The notes beneath the pieces are model-generated. The model worked only from the letters and a program-made list of their open reading frames with translations, had not been told where the DNA came from and ran no database searches. A DNA stretch of 64,000 nt from NCBI RefSeq assembly GCF_000471905.2, contig NW_006500347.1:3899167-3963166 (forward strand), read 5' to 3'. How positions within the stretch are numbered: position 1 is the first letter of the stretch; each line of letters begins with the position of its first letter. A program made the translations under genes and the position numbers. Source of the stretch: Amborella trichopoda (taxonomy: Eukaryota > Streptophyta > Magnoliopsida > Amborellales > Amborellaceae). Below, in pieces: positions 46,410 to 57,898 of the stretch.

Positions 46410-48830
46410 TGTCACACCCCAAGAATTTACAATACTATTATTCCTGAGATGTGACAGACAAAACATATATACATCTATTGATAGGATAAATTTACAGTGG
46501 CGAGGTCTTACAAAGTAAATAAAGAAAGCTAGCACAACAACAGTATCTTCCAAGGTTGATCTTGACTATCACGCAAAATGAATCCGCAGTTATCCTGNNN
46601 NNNNNNNNNNNNNNNNNAAAAGTTAAACGAAGTAAATTTTTTTGAAAATAGTGATGGTCCCCAAGGACCATCATACTCAAACAGACCATCACCTATTTAA
46701 AAGAATCTTTTCTCCTTTTTTTTTTTTTTTTTCTCATATTCTTTCAACTTCATTATTATTTTAAGTACATTTTTTTAAAAAAAAAATTTTCTTAATAATT
46801 TTATACCTATTGCTCTGATACCATAATTGTCACACCCCAAGAATTTACAATATTATTATTCTTCAGATGTGACAGACAAAACATATATACATCTATTGAT
46901 AGGACAAATTTACAGTGGCTAGGTCTTACAAAGTAAATAAAGAAAGCTAGTACAACAACAGTATCTTCCAAGGTTGATCTTGACTATCACTCAAATGAAT
47001 CCGCAGTTATCCTGAAAAAATGTTTATCATAGTTTGATGAGTTTGGCTACTCAGTAAGTGATCATCATAATCCTAAAAATAATCATGATTGGAAGATATC
47101 AATATTTTCCAAAATGAGATCTATTAACAGAAATGCATCAACAGTTTCACTTTCAATAAATGCATAATTAAGTATAATCCGAGTAATTGAAATGCTTATA
47201 ACACTTTTAACGGCAATACATAATTCAAAGGATTTCACAAAATACCCTACTGGCGTCCCAAGTAGGTCACCTATATACCCCATAAGCGTCCTGATGGGTC
47301 CACTTAATCCCTATCGATGTCCCAGATAGGTCCACTTAATCCCTGCAGGTCCACTTATACCTCACCGGTGTACCGGATGAGTCCACTTAATCCCTACCGG
47401 CGTCCCAGATAGGTCCACTTATACCTCACCGGCGAACCGGATGAGTCCACTTGCATACTTAAATTATTTCTAAATCTCTTTAAACATTCGAAAGCAGCAA
47501 TATCATGTACTCAACATATCACTGAAATCATTAATATGAATTTCACTTAAACCATTAATAACAGTCACTCTCTATAACATTTAAAAAATAACCAATCAAT
47601 TATTTTGGGCTCAAACTTAGAAAGGTAACAGTTTGTAAAGGCATTCTAGCATAATTGCCAATTTAATATGTATAGAAAAACTCTTATAGAAATTCAAGAA
47701 TACGGAATTACCACAATTTATGGGATATCAATCCACAAAAAAACATTTCACAACAATACTATAATCAATTGCAAAAATGTGAATTTTTAATAATCAGGCA
47801 GTCATTTGCACATGAATTTTACATTGTCTAAATATTCAAAACAATAGAAAGAAATATCACAATTTTACTAAAAGCAAAAATATCACATTTATTTCTAACA
47901 ATAGACAAGAAAAATAAATAAATTTATTTTTCTAATTTACAGCAGTCAAAATTTCTAACATAGATAAAATATCACAATTTTACTAAAAAGATTATTTTTC
48001 AAGATAATGAAGTCACGTTCGCATAAAATTTATCTCGCCTAAAATTCATGATAATAAGCAGAAATAATTATTTCATTTTATTTTTAAAAAGAATGGATTA
48101 TTTTTCGAGACAATGAGGTCACTTACACACAAAACTGATAAAATACAGATCCTAGACGGAAATATCACTATTTATTAAAAATAGACTATTTTTCAGAAAG
48201 ACGATGTCACTTACACACAAAACTTATAAAATAAAGATCCTGGACGGAAATATCACTATTTATTAAAAACAGACTATTTTTCAGGAGGACGATGTCACTT
48301 ACCCACAAAACTTATAAAATAAAGATCCTGGACGGAAATATCACTATTTATTAAAAACAGACTATTTTTCAGGAAGACGATGTCACTTACCCACAATTAT
48401 TTGAGAGGGAGCTTCCGATAAAAAATTCGGTTCGAGAGAGAAGTTCACTGTGTTTCGACCAGAGAGAGAGAGATCTCAAAATTTTGTTTTAGGGTGGGAT
48501 TGCTCACATCCCCTATTTAAATTCTTATAACGTATTATTATATTGTTTTATTACGCTCTACCTCATACCTGAGGTGTCGCGTTAAAAGTCTACTTTTATC
48601 GTACGAAAACCACGTCCGCTAAAGGATGTTGCCAGCTGCAAGCAGCAGGAGGCAAAAGCAGACAAAAGAAAAGTAAAGGCAAAGGCAACCAAGCAAAACA
48701 GGCAAGCAAAAGTTAAACGAAGTAAAAGTTTTTGAAAATAGTGATGGTCCCCAAGGACCATCATACTCAAACAGACCATCACCTATTTAAAAGCATTTTT
48801 TCTCCCTTTTTTTTTTTTAGGATTGATACC
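46410..48830 (-). mobile_element. Family R1 LTR element nested in the Copia
   Basis: Two family R1 LTRs lie in tandem: a left one (46410 to about 46806) interrupted by an assembly gap, and a near-complete right one (46829-48830). The target duplication GGGAT is at 46405-46409 and 48831-48835. Between them is only about 22 bases, containing the complement of the Met-tRNA primer site ('gctctgataccataat'), so the element reads on the minus strand and has no visible internal coding region. The gap probably hides about 1.7 kb of the left LTR. It is broken or non-autonomous, and younger than its Copia host. Confidence 0.8.
46598..46617. other. Assembly gap (20 N)
   Basis: Twenty N bases inside the left R1 LTR. 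By comparison with the right LTR the flanks lie about 1.7 kb apart, so the gap length is probably a placeholder. Confidence 0.95.
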
Positions 48831-51258
48831 GGGATCAATTCCAATACAAGGTTTTGTGGATGCAAATTTGTCGGTGATCTTGATAGAGGTAGGTCGACTA
48901 TCGTATTTGTTTTTCGGTTTGCAAATAGACCTGTTAGTTAGATATCAAGGCTTAAAGACACGATAGCATTGTCAACTACCGAGGCTGAGTACTTGGCGGC
49001 AATGGAAGCATCAAAAGAAGTCGTGTGGCTTCAAGCGTTGATAGGTGAGAACGGCATTATGTGCAAGCCCATGGAACTATTTTGTGATAATATGAGTACT
49101 ATCCATTTGGCCAAGAACCCAGTTCACTACAAGAGGTCAATGCACATATTGGTCCAATATCATTATATCCGTTAAGTTGTTGAAAATGGAAGAGTTCGAT
49201 TGCGAAGACAACCCTGCGGCTATGCTTACGAAATCCATCCAAGTAGAGAAGTTAGATTGGAGCCTAACCTCTCTAGGTTTTAAGAAAGGAAAGAAGTGAT
49301 GGATTGGCAAGGCAAGGGTGTGATTTCGCATCAAGGTGGATATTGTTGGGGCATGATGCTAAATCACCCCCATGTGGCATTTTCCCTCTTTATGAGGGCA
49401 AATTTTGCCTTTTGGTTGAGACCCTTTAAAAGTAGTTATAAAGAGAGAAAGAGTCGCGCGCGCGGATGAGTTGAGAAGTAAAAGGAGGTGCACGAGCGTG
49501 AAGAAGAAAGAAGCACGCGAGAGAGAAAGAAGGTGTGTGGGTGTGAGCATGAAAAAGGTGTGCAGGCGCGAGATTAAAAGGGATATAAAAGAAAAGAAGA
49601 CGTGAGAAAGAACAGTGAGGTTTTGCAGAGAAAATAGTGAGAGAAATTTGGGGGTTTTACTGTGAAACCCTAGCGCCACCATTGAGGCTCATCTTAAGCC
49701 ATTTTGTCGCCATTTCTTCACGGCTGCAGTGAATCGAAGAAAGGGATAGACTGTAGGTGGTTTTATAGTAAGAAGTTCTTTGTTTGAGCATTCCTTAAGA
49801 TTGTATGAGGTAATTGTGTATAACCCCAATCCTGTAATTTTTCCTCTTAATAGTCAATATATCTTTGTCGTCTTGCCCGTGGACGTATCCCATCTTGGGT
49901 GAACCACGCATATGTGCGTGTCCATCTCTATTTTCATTTGTGTTGTACTTGGATGATTTCCTATATTGTTTGATATATTGTTCTTATATTTTTTCCAATT
50001 ATAGTGCACTTGTTATTGCATCTTGGGCATTTTATTTGAGTGCTGAAATCAATGTGGTGTAGTGCTCGCTACATCTAGTGGTTTTTGAGATATCTCGAGT
50101 TGCTTAAAAGGGGTGATTGGGTTATCCCGATTTATCAACAGAAAGGCTTCCCCTTTGAGAGAAGAGAGCTTCCTATGGAGAGAAACACCACAATGCACCT
50201 TATATAGATTGACAGGCTGGTTTCTTGTAGAGAAGCGGTTGTCATGAAGATTTTTGGTGGTTTCTCTTTTTAGTGAGAGAAAATCTCAGTTGCTCTCAAG
50301 GGTATATTCCTAGACAGCGGTTTAGCTGTGGAATAAAGGTCTCTTCCTAGACAGTAGTTTAGCTATATAATAGAGATGAGAGATCAGCATGATCGAGAGA
50401 GTGGGTCTCAAAAGGTATGAAGATTTTTAGTGGTTTCCCCTTTTAGTGAGATAAAGTCTCGGTTGCTCTCAAAGGTCTATTCCTAAATGTCAGTTTAGTT
50501 GTGGAATCGAAATGGGTCTCTTCCTAGATAGTGGTTGGTTTAACTGTGGAATAGAGATGAGTCTTTTCTTGGATAATGGTTTAATTGTGAAATAGAGATA
50601 AGAGATCAGCGTGATCAGGAGAGCGGGTCTAAAAGTGTTTACTCGTCTAGGTTTTGTCGAGGGTTAGAGAGGCAACTCTATGTCCCAAAATCTATTATGT
50701 AATTTTCATTGGTATAGAGAATTTCAATTTAGTCATGCCCGTGGATGTCGCTCTCTTGGGGTGAAACACATAAATCTTTGTGTTCTTGTGATGTGTGTGT
50801 TCCATGCTTTATTTTTTATATGCTCTACCTTGGTATGGTGAACATGTGATTTTCATATCAAGGTGGAGCTTGTTGGATATGGTGATATCCAAAAATCACC
50901 AACATAAGGAAAACTTATATTATGTGGGATTGGGATTGATATCGATAGGTTTCTTAAAGGAAATAGAGATCCAAAAAGATTAGGACTCTAGGATATATCT
51001 CTTGGTTCTTACGATATATATAATATCCTTATGAAATTTTCTACTTATGGTAGACTCATAACCTTACATATATGGGATGAAAGATGAAAATCTTTGCAAG
51101 CCCTAACTATATGGGAAAAGTGGTTTCCTTTAAGGTATAGCCTCCTCTGCATCAGAGGCAATGCTTCCCCTTAGATAAAAGAGAACTTTCTCTGGAGAGA
51201 AATATTACAATGTGCCTCCTGTTGATTGATAGACAGATTTCTTGTAGAGAAGTTGTTT

Positions 51259-51574
51259 GTTGTATATCATTTTTAACGTACTTACATATTTGGTACAAAT
51301 AAGAAGAGTGCCAGTGATGATTTGGTCCTGCTAGTACCCAAGACACAGCTAGACACAGGGAACACAACCTTGGAAAAAAGTATTATCATGCCAAAAAGAG
51401 ACGTTACAACTATAGCTCTATGCTAGGGCCTTCCAAAAGGTACCAGACCACTGCCATTGCATCCAAAACATTGAAAAACCCATAGGGACCAAATTTGGGC
51501 TCAATCGGGCCTCACAAGAACATTCTGAGCCTAAATTACCACAAAACGAATAGATCGTACACTATTGCGGTGTG
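51259..51574. other. Unassigned spacer
   Basis: About 316 bases between the truncated C3a LTR and the R1 solo LTR. No gene or repeat relation recognised. Confidence 0.4.
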
Positions 51575-53297
51575 TGTCACGCCCCCAGAATTTACAATAC
51601 TGATATTCCTGAGATGCGACAGTCCAAACATATATACATCTCTTGATAGGACAAATTTACGGTGGCGAATTCTTACAAAGTAACAAATGAAAGTTTAAGC
51701 ACAGCTACAATATCTTCCCAAAGTTGATCCTGACGAGCACTCAAAATGAAACCTCTGTTATCCTGAAAAATATTTACCATAGTTTGATGAGTTTGGCTAC
51801 TTAGTAAGTGATCATCATAATCCTAAAAATAATCATGATTGAAAGATATCAATATTTTCAAAAAAGAGATCTATTAACAGAAATGCATTAACAGTTTCAC
51901 TTTAAAAAATACATAATTAAGTATAATCCGAATAATTGAAATGCATATAGCATTTTAATGGAACTGCCTAATTCAAAGGATTTCACAAATTACCTTACTG
52001 GCATCCCAAGTAGGTTACCTATATACCCCATCAGCGTCCTGATGGATCCACTTAATCCCTATCGGCATCCCAGATAGGCCCATTTAATCCCTGCAGGTTC
52101 ACTTATACCTCACCGGCGTACCGGATGAGTCCACTTAATCCCTACTGGAGTACCCGATAGGTCCACTTATGTCTCACCGGCGAACCGGATGAGTCCACTT
52201 GTATACTTAAAGTATTTCTAAATCTCTTTAAACATTCGAAAGCAACAATATCATGTACTCAACATATCACTGAAATTATTAATATGAATTTCACTGAACC
52301 ATTAGTAACAGTCACTTTCAATAACATTTCAAAAATAACCAGTCAAATATTTTGGGCTCAATTTAGAAAGGTCGTTATTCGTAAAGACATTCTAGCATAA
52401 TTGCCAATCTAGTATGTATTGAAAAACTCTTATAGAAATTCAGGAATACGGAATTATCACAATTTATGGGATGTTAATTCACAAATAAACATTTCACAGA
52501 CAATGCTATAATCAATTGCAAAAATATCAGTTTTCAAATAATAAGGCAGTCATTTGCACATGAAATTTACAATGTTTAAATATAAAAAAAAAACAGTAGA
52601 AAGAAATCTCACAAGTTTACTAAAAGCAGAAATATCACATTTATTTTTAATAATTTTACAGTATCTAAAATTTTCTAACAATAAACAAAAAAAATAAATA
52701 AATTTATTTTTCTAAGAATTTACAGTATTTAAAATTTCTAACATAGATAAAATATCACAATTTTATTAAAAAGATTATTTTTTCAAAATAATGAGGTCGC
52801 TTGTGCATAAAATTTATCGCGCCTAAAATTCATGATAATAAGCAGAAGTAATTATTTCATTTTATTTTTAAAAAGAACAGATTATTTTTCAAGATAATGA
52901 AGTCACTTACCTAAAATATTTGAGAGGGAGCTTTCGATAAAAATTCGGGTAGAGATAGAAAATTCGGGTAGAGATAGAAAAAGCTCACTGCGTTTCGACT
53001 AGAAAGAGAAAGATCTCAAAAATTTTCTAGGGTGGGAGTCCTCGCCTCTCTTATTTCAATTCTTAAGATACCTTATTATATTATCTTATTAAGTTACACC
53101 TCATACATGAGGTGTAACAACTATATTACACCTGAACGTTTCAAGCCCATGTCCACTAAAGAACGTGACAATGCAGCAAAAACTTTAAACCAAAAGCTTT
53201 TGAAAGTAGTGATGGTCCTTAAAGACCATCATGCTCATATGGACCATCACTTATTAAAAGTTTTTTTTTTTTTATTTGAAATTTTAAGATTATTACA
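51575..53297 (-). mobile_element. Solo LTR of family R1
   Basis: 1723 bases starting TGTCACGCCCCC and ending AAGATTATTACA. It is flanked by GTGTG (51570-51574) and GTGTA (53298-53302), a 5-bp duplication with one difference. It is collinear with 11004-12889, including the hairpin row (51994-52193). By analogy with the 46410 element it reads leftwards. Fossil. Confidence 0.82.
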
Positions 53298-53807
53298 GTG
53301 TATCATCATGGAACCAGTCTTCAATCATGGAGGTTGCATTCTTCACATCTCATGATGTACTTACAAACACCCTCACGTCACTCGTTTGAAATAGAAACAA
53401 TCTCAACTTCGGACACAAGCTGGGTCTCAACCTTAAAAGCTAGGTTGTAAGGAAACCCAAGTAGGATGAGTTGGAAATTACTCTCAAAAATAAAAAAATA
53501 ATAATATCATATTAAAAGTCAACGATCTCATTGAACACAGTTGTCTAATTATGCAAAAAGAATTGAATCTCGTCTTAAAAAGTACAAGATAAATTATTCT
53601 TAAGGTTCAAATCTTTTTCCTAAATGCCGAATAAATAGTACTTTTAGTTGCCAAAAAAAAAAAATATTTCCTCAATTAAAATTCACGGTGTTTAGCGGCA
53701 CATTACGGAAATACATTATCCAGTTTTTTAAAGTTTCTCTACAAATTTATTACTTATCGATGGTTCCTATTTACTCAATAACTCCTATTTCTAGACCCTC
53801 AACAGTC
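53298..53807. other. Left part of duplicated block B
   Basis: Block B homology to A starts near 53445. About 235 bases (53512-53745) are present here but absent from A at 25150, so they were gained in B or lost from A. No gene. Confidence 0.5.
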
Positions 53808-53892
53808 CCCCAAGACCAAAACACAGAGAAGAGAAACAGAGAGAGGATCCCCCAAGACCAAAACACAGACAAGAGAAGCAGAGAGAGAGGAA
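53808..53892. repeat. Two-copy repeat in the UGT promoter region, period about 44
   Basis: The unit 'cccccaagaccaaaacacag' plus a GA-rich tail occurs twice here but once in block A, so the duplication followed the block duplication. Confidence 0.7.
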
Positions 53893-53971
53893 CATCAAAT
53901 TTCACCCAAAAGAGAGAATGAACGTAGAGTGAGAAAGAAAATAAAATACATTCGAAATCTCCCTTGGTCTA

Positions 53972-54034
53972 TGTATATATAAATACGCCCACCGACTCAC
54001 TTCGAACCTCACCACCTAACTCCAAGAGAGAGAA
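53972..54034 (+). promoter_or_regulatory. Core promoter and leader of UGT copy B
   Basis: TATATATAAATA at about 53974-53985 lies about 50 bases ahead of the ATG at 54035. The leader contains 'cacttcgaacctcaccacct', collinear with copy A. Confidence 0.65.
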
Positions 54035-55483
54035 ATGGCAACTCAGTTAGTCTTCTTTCCAAGCCCAGGAGTGGGGCACTTGGTGTCGATGGTGGAGTTG
54101 GCGAAGCGCCTCCTCCACCATAACCCCACCGCCTTCTCCATCACAATGCTCACCATCGAATCCCCCTTTGGCGCTGCCACCGCTGCCGCCTACATGGCCA
54201 AAGTCTCTGCCTCCGCACCCCCGGCTCTCCAATTCCTCCCACTCCCACCTCCCCTGAACTTCTCCGTATCCCCTGAAACCAGAGGCGAAACGCTCATCAG
54301 CCTTTTCATCGGCGCCCACAAACAATCGGTTGCTGAAGCCCTGAAATCGCTCTCCCCTGTTCGAGCCTTCATCATTGATCTCTTCTGCACCACCTTTCTT
54401 GAAACCGCAGCTGAAGCCGGTGTTCCGGCGTACATCTTCTTCACTTCTGGCGCTTCACTTCTTTCTCTAATGCTCTATCTCCCTACACTTCATGACCAAA
54501 TTACATCAGAATTTAGGGATTTGAAAGAGCCGGTGGCGATCCCCGGCATGACCCCGTTGCCACCACTCGACATGCCCATGCCAGTCATGGACAAGACCAA
54601 TGACGCATACACCTGGTTCTTGTACCACTCCCGCCGCCTCCGGGAGGTCGAGGGAATTCTTGTGAACACCTTTGAAGAATTCGAGCCTCAACCCCTCAAG
54701 GCCATACGCGATGGTCAGTGCCTGCCTGACCACCCCACGCCCCCAGTCTACGCTGTCGGCCCACTCCTCAACCTTGATGAACAGCAGCCCCCTGCTAGCG
54801 AACCTCACGAGTGCTTAAAATGGCTCGGCACCCAGCCAGACGGCTCGGTCCTGTTTCTGTGTTTTGGGAGCTGGGGCGCCTTTGAACCAGCCCAGGCCAA
54901 GGAGATCGCTCTCGGGATCGAGCAAAGCGGTCATCGTTTCCTGTGGTCTCTGCGAGGTCGGCCAAAGGAAAAATTCTCAGGCCCAACCGATACAGACTTG
55001 GACGTGCTGCTGCCAGAGGGGTTCATAGACCGGACGAGGGAGCGCGGGATGGTGTGGCCGACATGGGTGCCGCAGGTGGCGGTGCTCGCACACCCTGCAG
55101 TCGGTGGGTTCGTGTCGCACTGTGGCTGGAACTCGATTCTGGAGAGTGTGTGGCATGGCGTGCCAATCGTGGCCTTTCCCCTGTACGCCGAGCAGAGGCT
55201 GAACGCATGGGAGCTGGTGAAGGACGTGGGCGTGGGCGTGGGCGTGGGCGTGGGCGTGGGAGTGGGCGTGGGCGTGGACGTGGGCGTGGGCGTAGGCAGC
55301 GGTTTGGTGAAGGCAGAGGAGCTGGAGAAGGCAGTGCAGCGGTTAATGGAGGCGGAGGAGGGGCAGAGATTGACGCGGCGTGTGAAGGAATTGAGGGAGG
55401 TGGCGAGGAAGGTGGTGGAAGAAGGGGGCCCGTCCTATTCCGCTCTAGCAACGGTGGCCGGCAAATGGGTTCAAGAGAAGTGA
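54035..55483 (+). CDS. UGT88-like UDP-glucosyltransferase, intact, single exon
   Basis: Family-1 plant glycosyltransferase of 482 residues, close to the usual 460-490. It transfers sugar, probably glucose, from UDP-sugar to a small acceptor, likely in the cytosol. It resembles group E enzymes of the UGT88 type (for example in GHLVSMVELAK and SGASLLSLMLYLPTL), whose known acceptors are flavonoids and chalcones; the acceptor here is unknown. Catalytic His15 lies in PGVGHLVSM and the partner Asp115 in AFIIDLFCTT. The 44-residue PSPG box runs from Trp344 to Gln387 with HCGWNS and a final Gln, which usually goes with UDP-glucose use. Unusual: residues about 398-423 are a Gly-Val run encoded by GTGGGC hexamers, just after the PSPG box and before the C-terminal helices. 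It is intron-free with no breaks. It is the paralogue of the pseudogene at 25441. Confidence 0.95.
   Translation: MATQLVFFPSPGVGHLVSMVELAKRLLHHNPTAFSITMLTIESPFGAATAAAYMAKVSASAPPALQFLPLPPPLNFSVSPETRGETLISLFIGAHKQSVAEALKSLSPVRAFIIDLFCTTFLETAAEAGVPAYIFFTSGASLLSLMLYLPTLHDQITSEFRDLKEPVAIPGMTPLPPLDMPMPVMDKTNDAYTWFLYHSRRLREVEGILVNTFEEFEPQPLKAIRDGQCLPDHPTPPVYAVGPLLNLDEQQPPASEPHECLKWLGTQPDGSVLFLCFGSWGAFEPAQAKEIALGIEQSGHRFLWSLRGRPKEKFSGPTDTDLDVLLPEGFIDRTRERGMVWPTWVPQVAVLAHPAVGGFVSHCGWNSILESVWHGVPIVAFPLYAEQRLNAWELVKDVGVGVGVGVGVGVGVGVDVGVGVGSGLVKAEELEKAVQRLMEAEEGQRLTRRVKELREVARKVVEEGGPSYSALATVAGKWVQEK
55226..55297 (+). repeat. GTGGGC hexamer microsatellite in UGT copy B
   Basis: GGG recurs every six bases eight times without interruption from 55228 to 55272, then again at 55282 and 55288. 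In frame it encodes alternating Gly and Val. It is longer than in copy A, so the length changed after duplication. The G3N3 pattern fits a sense-strand G-quadruplex. Confidence 0.9.
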
Positions 55484-56489
55484 ATGGTCTTCGTCGTCGC
55501 CCTTGCGTAGCTCGATTGCTTTTTTTTTGTTTCTTGTGTCTAAGTGTTTTTTTTTGTTTAGTGTTTAAGTTCATGTACGAAAGTGGACAGTAATGTAGTT
55601 CTATTAAGTGTTTGTATTATTGAACTAACTCTATCTTGCCCTTTATTCCTCATTTCTTCTCTTCCCTGCTCTCTCTTTCCAACCCAGAGCTCCTCTCCGT
55701 GGAGCACCCATTGAAGCACCACATCCACAGATATGTGGCGGTGCTACACCACTGCTCCAGAGTTGTCCCGTAATACGACTATTGGACAAACATTTAACAA
55801 AGGAATTAGTTTACCGTTAATACGAATGCTGAACAACTTTTTACGTTTGTGGAAAGAATAACCCTCATGTGCAGAATTAAATAGCAACTTAGAAAAAAAA
55901 AACACACATCATTAGGATAGTACTCTTAATTTATGATAAAAACAACATCAAACGGTAAAATCCTCCTAACAATGTCCATACATAATTTGCTCTCTAATGA
56001 TTCATCTAGGGCTGGCAATGGACAATGATTCATCTAGGGCTGGCAATGGACGCAGCACATTGTGGCATGAAGTATAGGGCTGCCGGCCTGACCCAGTCAT
56101 GTTTAATTTTTTCTCATTTGTTTTTACCTCAGCCCTAGACCTGCTTGTTGCGGCCCTCAGATGAATCTGATATTCAACCATGAGATTATTTTAAAAAATA
56201 AAGGATCGCCGTAAAATTCTCTTGAAATTTTAAATTTGGATTTTGAGACTTGAACACAACTGCGACTATACTACTATACAAAAATTATGGGCCTTGAATT
56301 ATTTGAATTGTTTGAATGCCCCGGCGGGAGCATAGAATCGATTAAATTGTTTTATAATTATCTAATCATTCCTCCTCCGACCCCATCCCTACCACCCAAT
56401 CCTACAGCTACTCTAATTTTTCCATCACCATGTCCAATTAAATTGGTGACTCAAAAAGTGAACCCATTGCACTCAATCCAAGTCTTTGA
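55484..56489. other. Block B downstream DNA
   Basis: Shared with block A around its solo LTR insertion. It contains the unoccupied target site at about 55675-55690 and a local duplication of 'atgattcatctagggctggc' (about 56000 and 56026). No gene. Confidence 0.6.
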
Positions 56490-57898
56490 AGTAAGACGCC
56501 GTTTGGATACTTGAACATATATGGTCTGTAAAATATATTATTGGTGTAATACATTGCTGCGTAATACATTATCTGTAAATGGATGGTTACCGTTTAGGTA
56601 ATATTTAGACGCAACCTAGAAAATTTATTGTTTGGGTAATATTTAGATGCAAACTAGAAAATACATTACTACTCTTTGGTTATGTCTGGAAAAAATATAT
56701 GGGAAATGCATTATCAATATTTTACCCTATAAGCTATCATTTCTTTTCTTTTTTTGGTCATAGAATTCCACTAAAATGTGGAATTAAAGTCATCATCGTA
56801 CTATTCGAAAAAAATTTTCTAATAATAACATCATCACCATTTCAAAAAGATTTTCTAATAATAACTTGTATCATTCTAACGTCATAATGACACCATTTCT
56901 TACTTATCTTGCATGTCTGTGGCACTTACATGGAATCACATTTCTTCTAACATGATTAGACTTTGGTTTCAATATGATAAGTCATTGGAATAATATGATT
57001 AGAATAACAAGATTTTATTGTGATAAGCTTTATTTTTATTTATGTTTTGTAAAAGTTTTTCAAATGTCTCCCTATATAATTTTAAATAACCAATAAATTT
57101 ATCATACCAGATTCATTCAACAGTTAATGGTTCCAATTAGTCAAGAATTATTTAGTCTTCTGTGACTAGAAATTCTTTTTTTATCCTTTTCAATCTAAAA
57201 ATGAAGTCGTTAGGTGTTGTGATTGTGGTAGACAATCAATCGTAGAAAAAAATTTCAACTTGATCAATAAAATAAAATGTGCATTTTTGGAAAAGGATAA
57301 GGGAAAAGGGATTCAAGATCAAGATGAAATAAAATAAAAAATTATTCAATAATCTCCCCATCTTAAAAGTACAAGTTAAAAAATGAGAAGAAGTTTGATT
57401 AGTAAACTAGAAGTTTTCATAATAGGAGACTAAAGATGTATCTTATTTCAATTGAGGTTTTACTAATCATGTTGTGTGAAATTTTTTATTATGATTGTGT
57501 AGGGCTTACCAGCATTCTCCTGCTTCTCTCTTCATGTTAGCGGCAATGACTCTCTTGATTCTCTCTCTTCAGTTTAATAGCTCAAAGGAAAAAGTCTAGA
57601 CCAGAAAGTGGCTTAAAGAGAGTAGAAACATCTTATACAAACCCAGTTATTATGGTTCAAGAGAGAGGGTGCGGGCTAATAAATAGAGAGAACTCTGCAA
57701 ACCAAAGGTTTTCTAAAAATATTTTTTTAAACAGAAATAGGGTAGAGAGGGAGGCCTAGCCAAGATTACCTGTTATCCCTCAGCGACTAATGAGTTTGAT
57801 GATTTTTGGGAAATCTTAGGTAATCACTCGTTATCTCATTCCATTTCTCTACTATTAAAATGTACCCAATAAAAATATCATATTTCCTTCTAATAGTG
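56490..57898. other. 1.4-kb segment present only in block B
   Basis: Block A is continuous across this point (about 31030). The segment opens 'gacgccgtttggatactt' and contains two-copy repeats at about 56593-56667 and 56810-56870. I found no inverted repeats, target duplication or coding region. It may be a non-autonomous transposon or a deletion from A. Confidence 0.45.

Larger units (their letters stand above)
42035..50140 (+). mobile_element. Tnt1/Tork-like Copia retrotransposon
   Basis: LTRs 42035-42805 and 49344-50140 start TGTTGGGG and end GATTTATCAACA. The target duplication is GAAAG (42030-42034, 50141-50145). A Met-tRNA-like primer site follows the left LTR. Parts in Copia order: gag (about 42850-43610, ending with a CCHC-type knuckle), protease region (about 43750), integrase (about 44180-44980, with the DNGGEF and QQNGAAERMNR landmarks), reverse transcriptase (about 45350-46400) and RNase H (48835-49200) beyond a nested insertion. 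Resemblance is closest to Tnt1. It is broken by roughly ten or more changes plus the nested element. LTR divergence of around a tenth by eye suggests a few million years. The left LTR has a (GA)n run at about 42129-42170. Confidence 0.92.
41755..51258 (+). mobile_element. Old Copia-like element (family C3a), split by a nested Copia
   Basis: Left LTR pieces lie at 41755-42034 and 50146 to about 50818, interrupted by the 42035-50140 element. A short remnant of the internal 3' end (about 50819-50870, with a purine tract) leads to a truncated right LTR (50871-51258) starting TGTTGGATATGGTG. Matching family C3 DNA, including the LTR end and primer site, is at 59698-60563. The element is a badly deleted fossil and older than the Copia inside it. 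Confidence 0.7.

Noticed and set aside
55023-55574. Minus-strand Pro-Arg-rich frame opposite UGT copy B
   Set aside because: Reverse reading of the GTGGGC repeat; no independent support.
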